From CAVQBJ01 sp963710725 (lineage in GTDB: Bacteria > Actinomycetota > Thermoleophilia > Solirubrobacterales > Solirubrobacteraceae), in contig CAVQBJ010000008.1 of assembly GCA_963710725.1 (NCBI GenBank), positions 1,488,001 through 1,552,000 on the forward strand: a stretch of DNA of 64,000 nucleotides. The letters run 5' to 3'. Position numbers and translations under genes: made by a program. This document shows positions 28,488 to 36,254 of the stretch, in pieces. The notes under the pieces are model-generated. The model was not told the origin of the DNA. It did not search any database and saw only the letters and a program-made list of their open reading frames with translations. Positions within the stretch are counted from its first letter, which is position 1; each line of letters starts with the position of its first letter.

Positions 28488-29723
28488 ATGTCAGCGAGCG
28501 ACCGGCTGTCGGCCCCCTCGACAGCAGCCCCCCTGTCCGCCGGAACGGGCATCCCGAGTCCCGGCGTCACGATCAACCGCGAGAGCGTCGAGTGGCACGA
28601 CCCCAAGCGTTACGCGTGGCTGCTCGGCGCGATCATCCCGCTGCTGCCGTTCGTCGCCTGGGGGCTGTACGAGCTCACGGGCGTGGGGGCGTTCTGGTGG
28701 CTCGGACCGGTGGTCGTGTTCGTCCTCTTCCCGGTGCTCGACACCGTGGTCGGGGTGGATCCGAGCAACCCGCCCGACAGCGTCCTGAAGTGGCTCGAGC
28801 AGGACCGCTACTACCGCTACTGCACGTACCTGTTCCTCCCACTCCTCTATGCGGCGCTCATCTTCGGCTGCTGGATGTGGGCAGATGGCGGCCTGTCGGT
28901 CATCGACAACATCGGGCTGGCGGTCACGCTGGGGATGGTGAGCGGGATCGCGATCGCCGACGCGCACGAGCTCGGGCACAAGCGCGACAGCCTCGAGCGC
29001 TGGCTCTCGAAGATCGCGCTCGCCCCGACCGCATACGGCCACTTCTACATCGAGCACAACCGCGGCCACCACGTGCGCGTCTCGACGCCCGAGGATCCGG
29101 CGAGCGCGCGGATGGGCGAGAGCTTCTACGCCTTCTGGCCGCGCACGGTGATCGGCAGCCTGCGCTCTGCCTGGCGCCTGGAGCGCGAGCGCTTCGAGCG
29201 CCTGGAGAGCTCTCCCTGGACGCTGCGCAACGACCTCTTCAGCGCCTGGACCATGACCGTCGTCCTGTTCGGCGGGCTGATCGCCGTCTTCGGCGTGGCG
29301 GTCGTCCCCTACCTGGCGCTGCAGGCCGTGCTCGGCTTCTCGCTGCTGGAGGTGGTCAACTACCTGGAGCACTACGGCCTGCTGCGCCAGCATCGCGAGG
29401 ACGGCCGCTATGAGCGCTGCCGCGCCGCGCACAGCTGGAACTCCAATAACGTCGCCTCCAACGTCCTGCTCTATCACCTCCAGCGCCACTCCGACCACCA
29501 CGCCAATCCGGTCCGCCGCTATCAGGCTCTCCAGCACAAGGAGGAGGCCCCGCAACTGCCCACCGGCTACGCGGGCATGATCGTGCTCGCGACCGTGCCG
29601 CCGCTCTGGCGCCGAGTCGTCGACCCGCGGGTCGTCGCGCACTACGACGGCGACGTGACGCGCGCGAACATCCACCCGCGCCGGCGCCAGCGGATCCTCG
29701 CGCGCTACGGCGCCGGGTCATGA
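28488..29723 (+). CDS. alkB: Alkane 1-monooxygenase
   Basis: A 411-residue integral-membrane non-haem diiron hydroxylase that converts medium/long-chain n-alkanes to 1-alkanols with electrons from rubredoxin. All histidine boxes are present: HELGHK (160-165), EHNRGHH (189-195) and LQRHSDHH (331-338), plus the AlkB signature NYLEHYGLLR (291-300). Six or so hydrophobic helices are visible. The ATG follows AGAAGGAG. It overlaps the rubredoxin gene by 4 nt (ATGA) and faces a divergent TetR gene with an operator-like site in its promoter. Confidence 0.97.
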   Translation: MSASDRLSAPSTAAPLSAGTGIPSPGVTINRESVEWHDPKRYAWLLGAIIPLLPFVAWGLYELTGVGAFWWLGPVVVFVLFPVLDTVVGVDPSNPPDSVLKWLEQDRYYRYCTYLFLPLLYAALIFGCWMWADGGLSVIDNIGLAVTLGMVSGIAIADAHELGHKRDSLERWLSKIALAPTAYGHFYIEHNRGHHVRVSTPEDPASARMGESFYAFWPRTVIGSLRSAWRLERERFERLESSPWTLRNDLFSAWTMTVVLFGGLIAVFGVAVVPYLALQAVLGFSLLEVVNYLEHYGLLRQHREDGRYERCRAAHSWNSNNVASNVLLYHLQRHSDHHANPVRRYQALQHKEEAPQLPTGYAGMIVLATVPPLWRRVVDPRVVAHYDGDVTRANIHPRRRQRILARYGAGS

Positions 29724-29917
29724 GCGCCTACGCCTGCCCGGTCTGCGGGTACGTCTACGACGAGGAGCACGGTCACCCGCGCGAGGGCTTTCCGGCCGGC
29801 ACACCGTGGAGCGCGGTGCCCGACGACTGGTGCTGCCCGGACTGCGGCGTGCGCGAGAAGGTCGACTTCGAGCCGGCCGGCGGCGGCGGGGACGCCGCCT
29901 CCGGCGACGTCCCCTGA
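29720..29917 (+). CDS. rubA: Rubredoxin
   Basis: A 65-residue rubredoxin with the two iron-binding pairs CPVCGY and CPDCGV, the Gly-Tyr-x-Tyr core (GYVYDEEHG) and PDDWCCPDC. It carries electrons to AlkB. It overlaps alkB by ATGA, so the stoichiometry is translationally coupled. The tail after residue 52 is a Gly/Ala-rich extension. A dedicated rubredoxin reductase is not in this window. Confidence 0.96.
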   Translation: MSAYACPVCGYVYDEEHGHPREGFPAGTPWSAVPDDWCCPDCGVREKVDFEPAGGGGDAASGDVP

Positions 29918-29923
29918 GACGAT

Positions 29924-29974
29924 GCCGGCCTAACGGCCGGCCGGGGGCCCACCTCCGGCGGCCACATGGCCGCC
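29924..29974. terminator. Two hairpins between convergent genes
   Basis: Hairpin 1 (29924-29941) is GCCGGCC, loop TAAC, GGCCGGC, right after rubredoxin. Hairpin 2 (29957-29974) is GGCGGCC, loop ACAT, GGCCGCC. They probably end the alkB operon and the opposing acyl-CoA dehydrogenase operon. A 25-nt direct repeat flanks them (29896-29920 and 29988-30012). Confidence 0.6.
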
Positions 29975-30016
29975 TCCGGCACCCCTACGCCTCCGGCGAC
30001 GTCCCCTGAGACTCGC

Positions 30017-31226
30017 CTACTTCAGCTCCGCCGACGTCTTCCCGAGCAGCTGGCGGGCGATGATGAGCAGCTGGATCTGCTGCGTGCCCTCGAACAGGTC
30101 GAGGATCTTCACGTCGCGGGCCCACTTCTCGAGCAGCTCGTCCTCGCCGTAGCCGATCGAGCCGCACAGGCGCACGCAGCGCAGCGCGATGTCGGTGCCG
30201 GTGCGCCCGGCCTTCGCCTTGGCCAGCGAGGCCTGCAGCGAGTTGGGCTTGGAGTTGTCGGCCATCCAGGCGGCCTGCAAGGTGAGCAGACGCGCAGCCT
30301 CCCAGTCGGCCTCCATCGCGATGTACTCGGCGGCCGCCGCCGACTGGCGCGACGGGCGGTGCGTCGTAGTCGATCTCGATGCCGGCCTGGAGCAGGCGCT
30401 CCTTCGTGTACTCCAGGCAGGCCCGGGCCACTCCGACGGCCATCCCGGCCACGAGCGGACGCGTGTTGTCGAACGTCTGCATGACGCCGCCGAAGCCCTT
30501 GCTGGTGTCGATCTCCGGCGAGCCGAGCAGGTTGGCGGCCGGCACCCGGCAATCCTCGAGGATGAAGGCGGCCGTGTCCGAGGCGCGGATCCCGAGCTTG
30601 TGCTCGAGGCGATCCAGGCGCATGCCCGGGTTTGAGCGCTCGACGACGAACGACTTGATCGCCGCGCGCCCGACCTCGCGATCGAGCGTCGCCCACACGA
30701 CCACGAGGTCGGCCCGCTCGCCGGAGGTGACGTAGATCTTCTCGCCATTGAGGATGTAGTCGTCGCCGTCCTTGACGGCGGTCGTGCGGATGGCCGCCGA
30801 GTCCGAGCCGGCCTCCGGCTCGGTGATGGCCATCGCCGCCCACTTGCCCTTGAAGCGCTCGAGCTGCTCCTCGTTGGCCACCGAGGCGATGGCCGAGTTG
30901 CCGAGGCCCTGACGGGGCATCGTCAGCAGCAGGCCGACGTCGCCCCAGCACAGCTCCATGATCCCGAGCACGGTCGACATGTTCGAGCCGTTGCGCACGC
31001 CCCCGTGCCCGTTGGAATCGCGCCGCACGCCGGCCGCGCCGGCGCCGCCGAGGTCCGAGCCGTCGTTCATGCCGTCGATGACCGCGGCCAGCATGTCGAG
31101 CTCCTTCGGATACTCGTGCTCGGCGACGTCGTACTTGCGCGAGATCGGGCGAAACACCTCGGTGGCGACCTGGTGGGCCTGGTCGACGAGGCCGACGAAC
31201 TTCTTGGGAACTTCCAGGTTGATCAT
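30017..31226 (-). CDS. Acyl-CoA dehydrogenase, frameshifted near the C-terminus
   Basis: An FAD-dependent acyl-CoA dehydrogenase. ATG 31226 follows GAGGAA. The FAD/substrate motif MAITEPEAGSDSAAIRTTAV and the flavin-binding YILNGEKIYVTSGERA are clear. The C-terminal helical domain (AEYIAMEADWEAARLL, then DLFEGTQQIQ with a probable catalytic Glu) lies in another frame from about 30354, where GGG probably stands for GG. The corrected length is 402 residues. It is second in an operon with the acyl-CoA dehydrogenase 23 nt upstream, under a TetR gene. Beta-oxidation or a related acyl-CoA oxidation is likely; chain length is unknown. Confidence 0.85.
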
Positions 31227-31249
31227 CTCTTGCGTTCCTCGGTCGACGG

Positions 31250-32563
31250 TTAGACGAGCACGACGCCCTCGCAGACGCCGACGGCTCGAAGGTCGCGGTA
31301 CCAGCGCTCGACGGGGTGCTCCTTGATGTAGCCGTGACCACCGAGCAACTGCACACCCTCGCTGCCGATCTGGGCCCCACGCTCGGAGCACAGGGCGCGA
31401 GCGAGAGCGACTTCGCGGGCAAAGTCCTTCCCCATATCTGCACGGCTCGCCGCCCGATAGGTCGCGAGCCTCATCCCATCGAGCTCGATGGCGATGTTCG
31501 ACACCCCGAAGGCGACCGCCTGGCGGTGGCTGATCGGCTCGCCAAACGCGACGCGCTCGTTCACGTAGGGGATCACGTAGTCGAGCACGGCCTGTGCCGT
31601 GCCGCTGGCCAGCGCGCACCAGGCCAGGCGCGCGCGGCGGATGCAGTCGGCGTACACCTCGGCCGCGCCCTCGCCGATGAGCGCGCGGGCCGGGACGCGG
31701 ACGTCCTGCAGGCGCACGTCCCCGGTCGCGGCGGCGCGGATGCCCATCGCCGGGGCCGGGCGCGTGAGTACGCCCTCGCTCGACGGCTCGAGCAGGAACA
31801 GCGCCGGACCGCCGCCCTCGATCTCGGCGGCCACGATCAGCAGCTCGGCGGTAGTGGCGAACGGGACGAGCGACTTCGTGCCGTTGAGGACGAACTCGCC
31901 ATCGACGCGCTTGGCCGTGGTGGAGAGCTTGAACGGATCGAACAGGACGGTGGGCTCCTGGATGGCGAGCGCCGCGGCGGGGACTTCTTCTCCGACGAAG
32001 GAAGGCAGGTACGTCTCCTGCTGCGAAGCGTCGCCCCACAGCGACAGCGCGGTGGCGACGGCGGCGGGAGCCAAGGCGGCCACGGCGAGGCCGAGGTCGC
32101 CGTGGGCGAGCGCCTCGGTTGCGAGCACGGCGGTCACCGACGAGCGCTCGCTCACCGCGCCCCCGAGCGCCTCGGGGACGCCGAGCATGGTCAGGCCGAG
32201 CTCGGCGGCCTGGGCCAGCAGCTCCGGCGGCGCCGCGGCGGCGGTGTCGGCGTCGAGTGCGGCCGGGCGCAGCTTCTCGTCACCGAAGTCGCGGAAGGCC
32301 TCCTGGAGCATCTGCTGCTCCTCGGTCGGCGTCAGGTCGAACAGGCCGGCGCCGACGGGGCGCAGGCGAACGGCGTCGCCGCCGCCGCGAACGACCTTGA
32401 ACGAGCGGCCGGCGGCGCTCGCCACGCGAAAGCCGTCGCGGGTCGCTCGGTAGAGCATGCGCTCGGCGGGCTCGCGCACGCCGAGGCGGTCGAAGGCCTC
32501 TGAGCCGGCGATCAGGCCGAGCGCCCGCAGGCCGAGGCCCATGCTCCGCTGGGCAATGGTCAT
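31250..32563 (-). CDS. Acyl-CoA dehydrogenase family protein
   Basis: A 437-residue protein with an N-terminal extension of about 75 residues before the acyl-CoA dehydrogenase helical domain (EEQQMLQEAFRDFGDEKLRP), a beta domain (ALAIQEP, FVLNGTKSLVPFA) and a C-terminal helical domain (QLLGGHGYIKEHPVERWYRD). It ends CEGVVLV, retaining the usual catalytic-Glu position (EG) but lacking the normal tail. The MxITEPxAGS motif is degraded to LAIQEPTVLF, so substrate handling may differ from its neighbour. A heteromeric pair is plausible. The start overlaps the TetR stop by ATGA. Confidence 0.85.
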   Translation of the reverse strand: MTIAQRSMGLGLRALGLIAGSEAFDRLGVREPAERMLYRATRDGFRVASAAGRSFKVVRGGGDAVRLRPVGAGLFDLTPTEEQQMLQEAFRDFGDEKLRPAALDADTAAAAPPELLAQAAELGLTMLGVPEALGGAVSERSSVTAVLATEALAHGDLGLAVAALAPAAVATALSLWGDASQQETYLPSFVGEEVPAAALAIQEPTVLFDPFKLSTTAKRVDGEFVLNGTKSLVPFATTAELLIVAAEIEGGGPALFLLEPSSEGVLTRPAPAMGIRAAATGDVRLQDVRVPARALIGEGAAEVYADCIRRARLAWCALASGTAQAVLDYVIPYVNERVAFGEPISHRQAVAFGVSNIAIELDGMRLATYRAASRADMGKDFAREVALARALCSERGAQIGSEGVQLLGGHGYIKEHPVERWYRDLRAVGVCEGVVLV

Positions 32564-33267
32564 CGTGCTTCCTTTCGGGGTGTTGTCGTGGTCGGTGAGC
32601 CGGCGGCCCAGCGTTCGCGCAGGCCCGGTTCGATCGTGTTGATCAGCAGGTCGGCGGCATCGGACGTCGGGATCGCGCCGGTGTGCAGCCACCAGCGGGC
32701 GAGCGTCTCACAGGCGCCGAACAGCGCGTGCGCGAGCGCCTCCACCAGCACGGCGGCGCCGTCGCGGCGCTCCGGGGGAAGGTGCTGCAGCTGCGCCTCG
32801 ACGATGATCGCGAGCAGCCGCTCGCGGTACTCGGCCACGCGGCGGGCGACCTCGCCGCCGGCCGGCAGCGTCTCGTCGAAGAGCACGCGCCAGGCCTCGC
32901 GGTCGGCGTCGAGGAAGGCGAAGAAGGCCTCGACGCCGCGACGCAGCATGTCCGCCGGTCGCGGCGCGCTGGCCACCGCCGCGGCCAGCGTCTGCAGGAG
33001 CGCGTCGCCGGCCCGTTGCATGCAGGCGATGTAGAGCTGCTCCTTGTTACCGAAGTAGGCGTACAGCAGCGGCTTGGTCACGCCGACCTCGGCCGCGACG
33101 TCGTCCATCGTGACCGCGCCGAAGCCGCGGGCGGCGAAGCAGGCGTGGGCCGTGTCGAGGATCTGGCGCTCGCGCTCGGGACGGGGCAGGCGCCGGCGCG
33201 TCGGGGGTGCTCCGGTGCGCTCGTCGACGGGCGCGGCGGCTGCGGCGGCTGCGGCGGCGTCGGACAT
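32560..33267 (-). CDS. TetR family regulator of the acyl-CoA dehydrogenase operon
   Basis: A 235-residue TetR protein after an Ala-rich N-terminal arm, with helix-turn-helix at about residues 48-92 (VAAEVGVTKPLLYAYFGNKE). It is the first gene before the two acyl-CoA dehydrogenases and overlaps the next by ATGA. A near-perfect 32-bp palindrome lies 14 nt upstream of its start. Together these suggest an autoregulated fatty-acid or acyl-CoA responsive repressor (inference). A GTG one codon upstream is an alternative start. Confidence 0.88.
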   Translation of the reverse strand: MSDAAAAAAAAAPVDERTGAPPTRRRLPRPERERQILDTAHACFAARGFGAVTMDDVAAEVGVTKPLLYAYFGNKEQLYIACMQRAGDALLQTLAAAVASAPRPADMLRRGVEAFFAFLDADREAWRVLFDETLPAGGEVARRVAEYRERLLAIIVEAQLQHLPPERRDGAAVLVEALAHALFGACETLARWWLHTGAIPTSDAADLLINTIEPGLRERWAAGSPTTTTPRKEAR

Positions 33268-33280
33268 CACGGTGAGCGAT

Positions 33281-33312
33281 GTTACCAGCGTATAAATTTA
33301 TATGCCAGTAAC
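33281..33312. promoter_or_regulatory. 32-bp near-palindromic TetR operator
   Basis: Half-sites GTTACCAGCGTATA and TATATGCCAGTAAC surround AATT, giving a palindrome with 26 of 32 positions symmetric and a perfect core TATAAATTTATA (33291-33302). It is strikingly AT-rich for this genome and lies just upstream of the TetR-dehydrogenase operon. It overlaps the stop codon of the upstream hydrolase gene. The -10 of the operon may lie inside it. Confidence 0.65.
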
Positions 33313-34131
33313 TACGTCTTTGTGGTCGGCGCGCGAGCGGGCGAGCCACGCGCGCGCGACCGACCAGCCGGCGCTGTCGGGGTCGATGTGCCTCCGGTGA
33401 CCGCCCGCGCGCCCCGGGATCTCGACGAGCGTCACCTCGCCCCCGGCCGCCTGCGCCGCGCGCGCGTAGTCGCGGCTGCGACGCACCGGGACCGTCTCGT
33501 CGACGGGGCCGTGAACGAGCAGCACCGGCACTTCAAGCGGCACCTGCTGGATCGGATCGGCGAGCGCGTAGCGCTCGGGATCGTCCTCGGGTGCGCAGCG
33601 CATGAGGCCGGCGACCGAGCCGCCGCCGCCCTGCGCGCGGAACGCGCCCACGAGGTCATTCGCGCCGGCGATCGAGACCGCCGCCCGCGGTCGCACGCGC
33701 GGGGACGCGCCGGCGGTCTCGGCCGGCAGGCGGTCGCGTCCGGCCGCCCACAGCGCGAGCTGGCCGCCGGCCGAGTGCCCGACGACGACGAGGCGCTCGA
33801 GATCGAGCGGCACCGGAAGGTCCGCGAGCGCGTCGATCGCCGTGGCGACGTCCGTGAAGGTCTCGGGCCAGCCGCCGTCCCCGCCCGGACCGACGCGGCG
33901 GTACTCGATGTTCCAGGCCGCCCAGCCGCGGCGGGCGAGGTCGGCGGCCAGGGGGCGGGTCACCACCTTTCCGTAGCGGGTCCGCCACGAGCCACCGTGG
34001 ATGACGACCGCGACCGGGTGCGGGCCAGCGGCGGCCGGCAGATGCAGATCGGCGACCTGGGACTCGTGCGGGCCGTAGCGGTGGCGGCGGGGCCGGGTGA
34101 GGAGGTCCAGGGCCGTTCGCAGGCGGGACAC
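33298..34131 (-). CDS. Alpha/beta-hydrolase fold esterase (BD-FAE-like)
   Basis: A 277-residue hydrolase. The oxyanion motif is HGGSW (residues about 44-48), the nucleophile elbow GHSAGG (about 118-123), and the acid and His are probably the Asp of VHGPVDETVP and a His of GGHRRHIDP. This layout matches small esterases acting on acyl esters. The GTG at 34131 is the start of the longest sensible frame. It is 30 nt upstream of the TetR gene on the same strand but separated by the operator, so it may be read through or separately controlled. Confidence 0.82.
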   Translation of the reverse strand: MSRLRTALDLLTRPRRHRYGPHESQVADLHLPAAAGPHPVAVVIHGGSWRTRYGKVVTRPLAADLARRGWAAWNIEYRRVGPGGDGGWPETFTDVATAIDALADLPVPLDLERLVVVGHSAGGQLALWAAGRDRLPAETAGASPRVRPRAAVSIAGANDLVGAFRAQGGGGSVAGLMRCAPEDDPERYALADPIQQVPLEVPVLLVHGPVDETVPVRRSRDYARAAQAAGGEVTLVEIPGRAGGHRRHIDPDSAGWSVARAWLARSRADHKDVVTGI

Positions 34132-34200
34132 GTTGACGATCGTACGGCGTGTGTCGAGCGTCGGGTCAGCGCGGCAGCGAGTGGGGGCCCGGCCGCTAAG

Positions 34201-35217
34201 GTGGTCGCGAGGTCGACCCTGCCCTTGTCCGATCCGCTCCGCTCATCGCCGCCGCCGCTCCGCGCCGCCCCTACCCCGTCGGGGGACGGGCTCCCCTTCC
34301 ACGAATGGGAGCTGGAGATCCACGGTCATCGCGTCATCTACCGCACGGCCGGCAGCGGCCCGCCGGTCGTCCTCATCCACGGGATGCTCAACTCCTCGCG
34401 CCACTGGGAGCGCGTGGCGCTGCGTCTCGCCGACACCCACACGGTGATCGCGCCCGACCTCATCGGCCACGGCGAGTCGGCCACGCCGCGCGGGGACTAC
34501 TCGCTGGGGGCGCACGCGACGAGCATCCGTGACCTGCTTTCGGTGCTCGGCGTGGAGCGCGCAACGATCGTCGGGCACTCCCTCGGCGGCGGCGTGGCGA
34601 TGCAGTTCATCAACCAGTTCCCCCAGCGCACCGAGCGCCTCGTGCTCATCTCCAGCGGCGGCCTCGGCCGCGAGGTGAGCCCGCTGCTGCGCACGGCCGC
34701 GCTGCCGGGCATCTCCGCGCTGCTGTCGCTCGCCGCGCACCCATGGGTGCTGTCGGGGATGTCGCGTGGCGGCGATCGGCTCACGCGGCGCGGCTCGGGT
34801 CGCGGCGCGGCCGTACAGGCGATCGTGCGCGCGCTGCGACCGCTCCAGGAGCCGGGGGCTCGGGAGGCGTTCCTGCACACCTTGCGCTCGGTGATCGATC
34901 CGCGCGGCCAGCGCGTCAGCGCGGTTGACCGGCTGTACCTGCTCGAGGGGATGCCGACCCTGATCGTGTGGGGCGAGCGCGACCGCACGATCCCGATCGC
35001 GCACGGCGTCGCCGCTCACGGCGCCGTGCCCCACAGCCGCTTCGCGACGCTGCCGCGGGCGGCGCACTTCCCGCACCTCGAAGACCCCGAGGGGCTCGCC
35101 GCCGTGCTGCTCGACTTCCTCGAGACGACCTCGGCCGCCGAGATCTCCGACGCGGACTGGCTCGATCCGGTCGCGCGGCGGGCGCCGCGCACGCATCGCT
35201 TCCGGCGCGCGGGGTAG
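34201..35217 (+). CDS. Alpha/beta hydrolase
   Basis: About 338 residues. The core has VLIHGMLNSSRHW (oxyanion), APDLIGHGES, the nucleophile motif GHSLGGG, WGERDRTIP (acid) and RAAHFPHLEDPE (His), a complete Ser-Asp-His triad in the order typical of lipase/epoxide-hydrolase-type enzymes. The first 35 residues are Pro-rich. The start is uncertain: GTG 34201 is used here, and TTG 34225 is possible. It diverges from the esterase gene. The substrate is unknown. Confidence 0.85.
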   Translation: MVARSTLPLSDPLRSSPPPLRAAPTPSGDGLPFHEWELEIHGHRVIYRTAGSGPPVVLIHGMLNSSRHWERVALRLADTHTVIAPDLIGHGESATPRGDYSLGAHATSIRDLLSVLGVERATIVGHSLGGGVAMQFINQFPQRTERLVLISSGGLGREVSPLLRTAALPGISALLSLAAHPWVLSGMSRGGDRLTRRGSGRGAAVQAIVRALRPLQEPGAREAFLHTLRSVIDPRGQRVSAVDRLYLLEGMPTLIVWGERDRTIPIAHGVAAHGAVPHSRFATLPRAAHFPHLEDPEGLAAVLLDFLETTSAAEISDADWLDPVARRAPRTHRFRRAG

Positions 35218-35526
35218 GGCGCGGCGCGCGGGGTAGGGCGCGGCGCGGCCTCGAACGAGGACGTGACCGTCGTTCGGGATGAACTAGTTCACACCTGCGC
35301 CGGTCACCCCCGGAGCACGGCCGCGCGGTCGTGGCCACGCGGGTCCGCGGCGGCCTGCGGGCTTTGCCCCGGCGTGGCGCGGCCGGCCACGGATGGAGCG
35401 CCGCCGCCGGCGGCAGATCCTCTCCTCCCGATGCGCGCGAGGAGAGATCGGTGCCACGACGGGCGATTGACGTCGAGCGGGCGCGGTGGCGGCGGCCATG
35501 GCGCCACCGGCGGCGCCATGGCGGTA
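35218..35526. other. Intergenic region with a 19-nt tandem repeat
   Basis: A 19-nt unit (GGCGCGCGGGGTAGGGCGC) is tandemly duplicated at 35204-35241 and spans the stop codon of the upstream hydrolase. The rest has no supported gene, and the last part holds the hairpin after tRNA-Ser(CGA). Confidence 0.5.
35495..35522 (-). terminator. Hairpin immediately 3' of tRNA-Ser(CGA)
   Basis: A perfect 11-bp inverted repeat (GCCATGGCGCC, 6-nt loop, GGCGCCATGGC) begins 4 nt beyond the tRNA 3' end on the minus strand. A U-tract is absent, but the position fits a tRNA terminator. Confidence 0.55.
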
Positions 35527-35617
35527 CGGAGGGGGAGGGATTCGAACCCTCGTCGGAGGAGTAATCCCCCGAAACGGTTTTCGAGACCGCCGCATTCAAC
35601 CGCTCTGCCACCCCTCC
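35527..35617 (-). tRNA. tRNA-Ser (anticodon CGA)
   Basis: The minus strand folds as a type II tRNA of 91 nt: acceptor GGAGGGG/CCCCTCC, anticodon loop CTCGAAA (anticodon CGA), a long variable arm and a T-arm with GGTTCGAATCC. The discriminator is G and no CCA is encoded. Confidence 0.95.
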
Positions 35618-35673
35618 AGGGTGCGACGAGAAGGCTAGATGATCGTCGCCCGCCGGCGCGCACCGGCGGACGA

Positions 35674-35710
35674 ACGGCCCCTCCCCGATGCGACGACGGC
35701 GAGGGGCCGT
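35674..35710 (-). terminator. Terminator of tadA
   Basis: A 10-bp stem ACGGCCCCTC/GAGGGGCCGT with a 17-nt loop abuts the tadA stop codon. The minus-strand tail CGTTCGTCC resembles that of other terminators in the window. Confidence 0.5.
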
Positions 35711-36174
35711 CAGCGTCGCGACGCGAAGAAGTCGCTCAGCAGCGCCGCGCATTCGTCGGCGAGCAGCCCGCCGGCGACCTCGGGACGGTGATTGAGCCGC
35801 GGCTCGCCGAGCACGTCGAGCACACTGCCGGCGGCACCGGCCTTCGGGTCGCTCGCGCCGTACACGATGCGGGGCACGCGCGAGAGCACGATGGCGCCGG
35901 CGCACATCGCGCACGGCTCGAGCGTCACGTACAGCACCGCGTCGAGCACGCGCCAGCTTCCGAGCGCTCGCGCGGCCTCGCGCAGCGCGATCACCTCGGC
36001 GTGCGCGGTCGGATCCTGGCGCAGCTCGCGCTCGTTGTGAGCGGCGGCCAGGAGCTCGCCATCCGCGACCACGACCGCTCCGATTGGCACGTCCTCGTGT
36101 TCTTCCGCACGTTCGGCCTCGCGCAACGCAAGGCGCATGAAGTATTCATCCCGGGGAAAGAAGCGTTCGCTCAT
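35710..36174 (-). CDS. tadA: tRNA adenosine(34) deaminase
   Basis: A 154-residue deaminase with the zinc/proton-shuttle motif HAEV (58-61) and the zinc motif PCAMCAGA (87-94). It converts A34 to inosine in tRNA-Arg(ACG). The length and motif spacing match bacterial TadA. ATG 36174 begins MSERFFPRDEYFMRLALREA; longer upstream frames look non-coding. It is divergent from the subtilase gene and next to tRNA-Ser(CGA). Confidence 0.92.
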   Translation of the reverse strand: MSERFFPRDEYFMRLALREAERAEEHEDVPIGAVVVADGELLAAAHNERELRQDPTAHAEVIALREAARALGSWRVLDAVLYVTLEPCAMCAGAIVLSRVPRIVYGASDPKAGAAGSVLDVLGEPRLNHRPEVAGGLLADECAALLSDFFASRR

Positions 36175-36254
36175 ACTTGTCTCGAGGCGGCGGGTGTTAC
36201 CGATTCGCTCGGGCCCATGATGCCCCACGCGCACGATCCTGCCGGGCCCGCACG

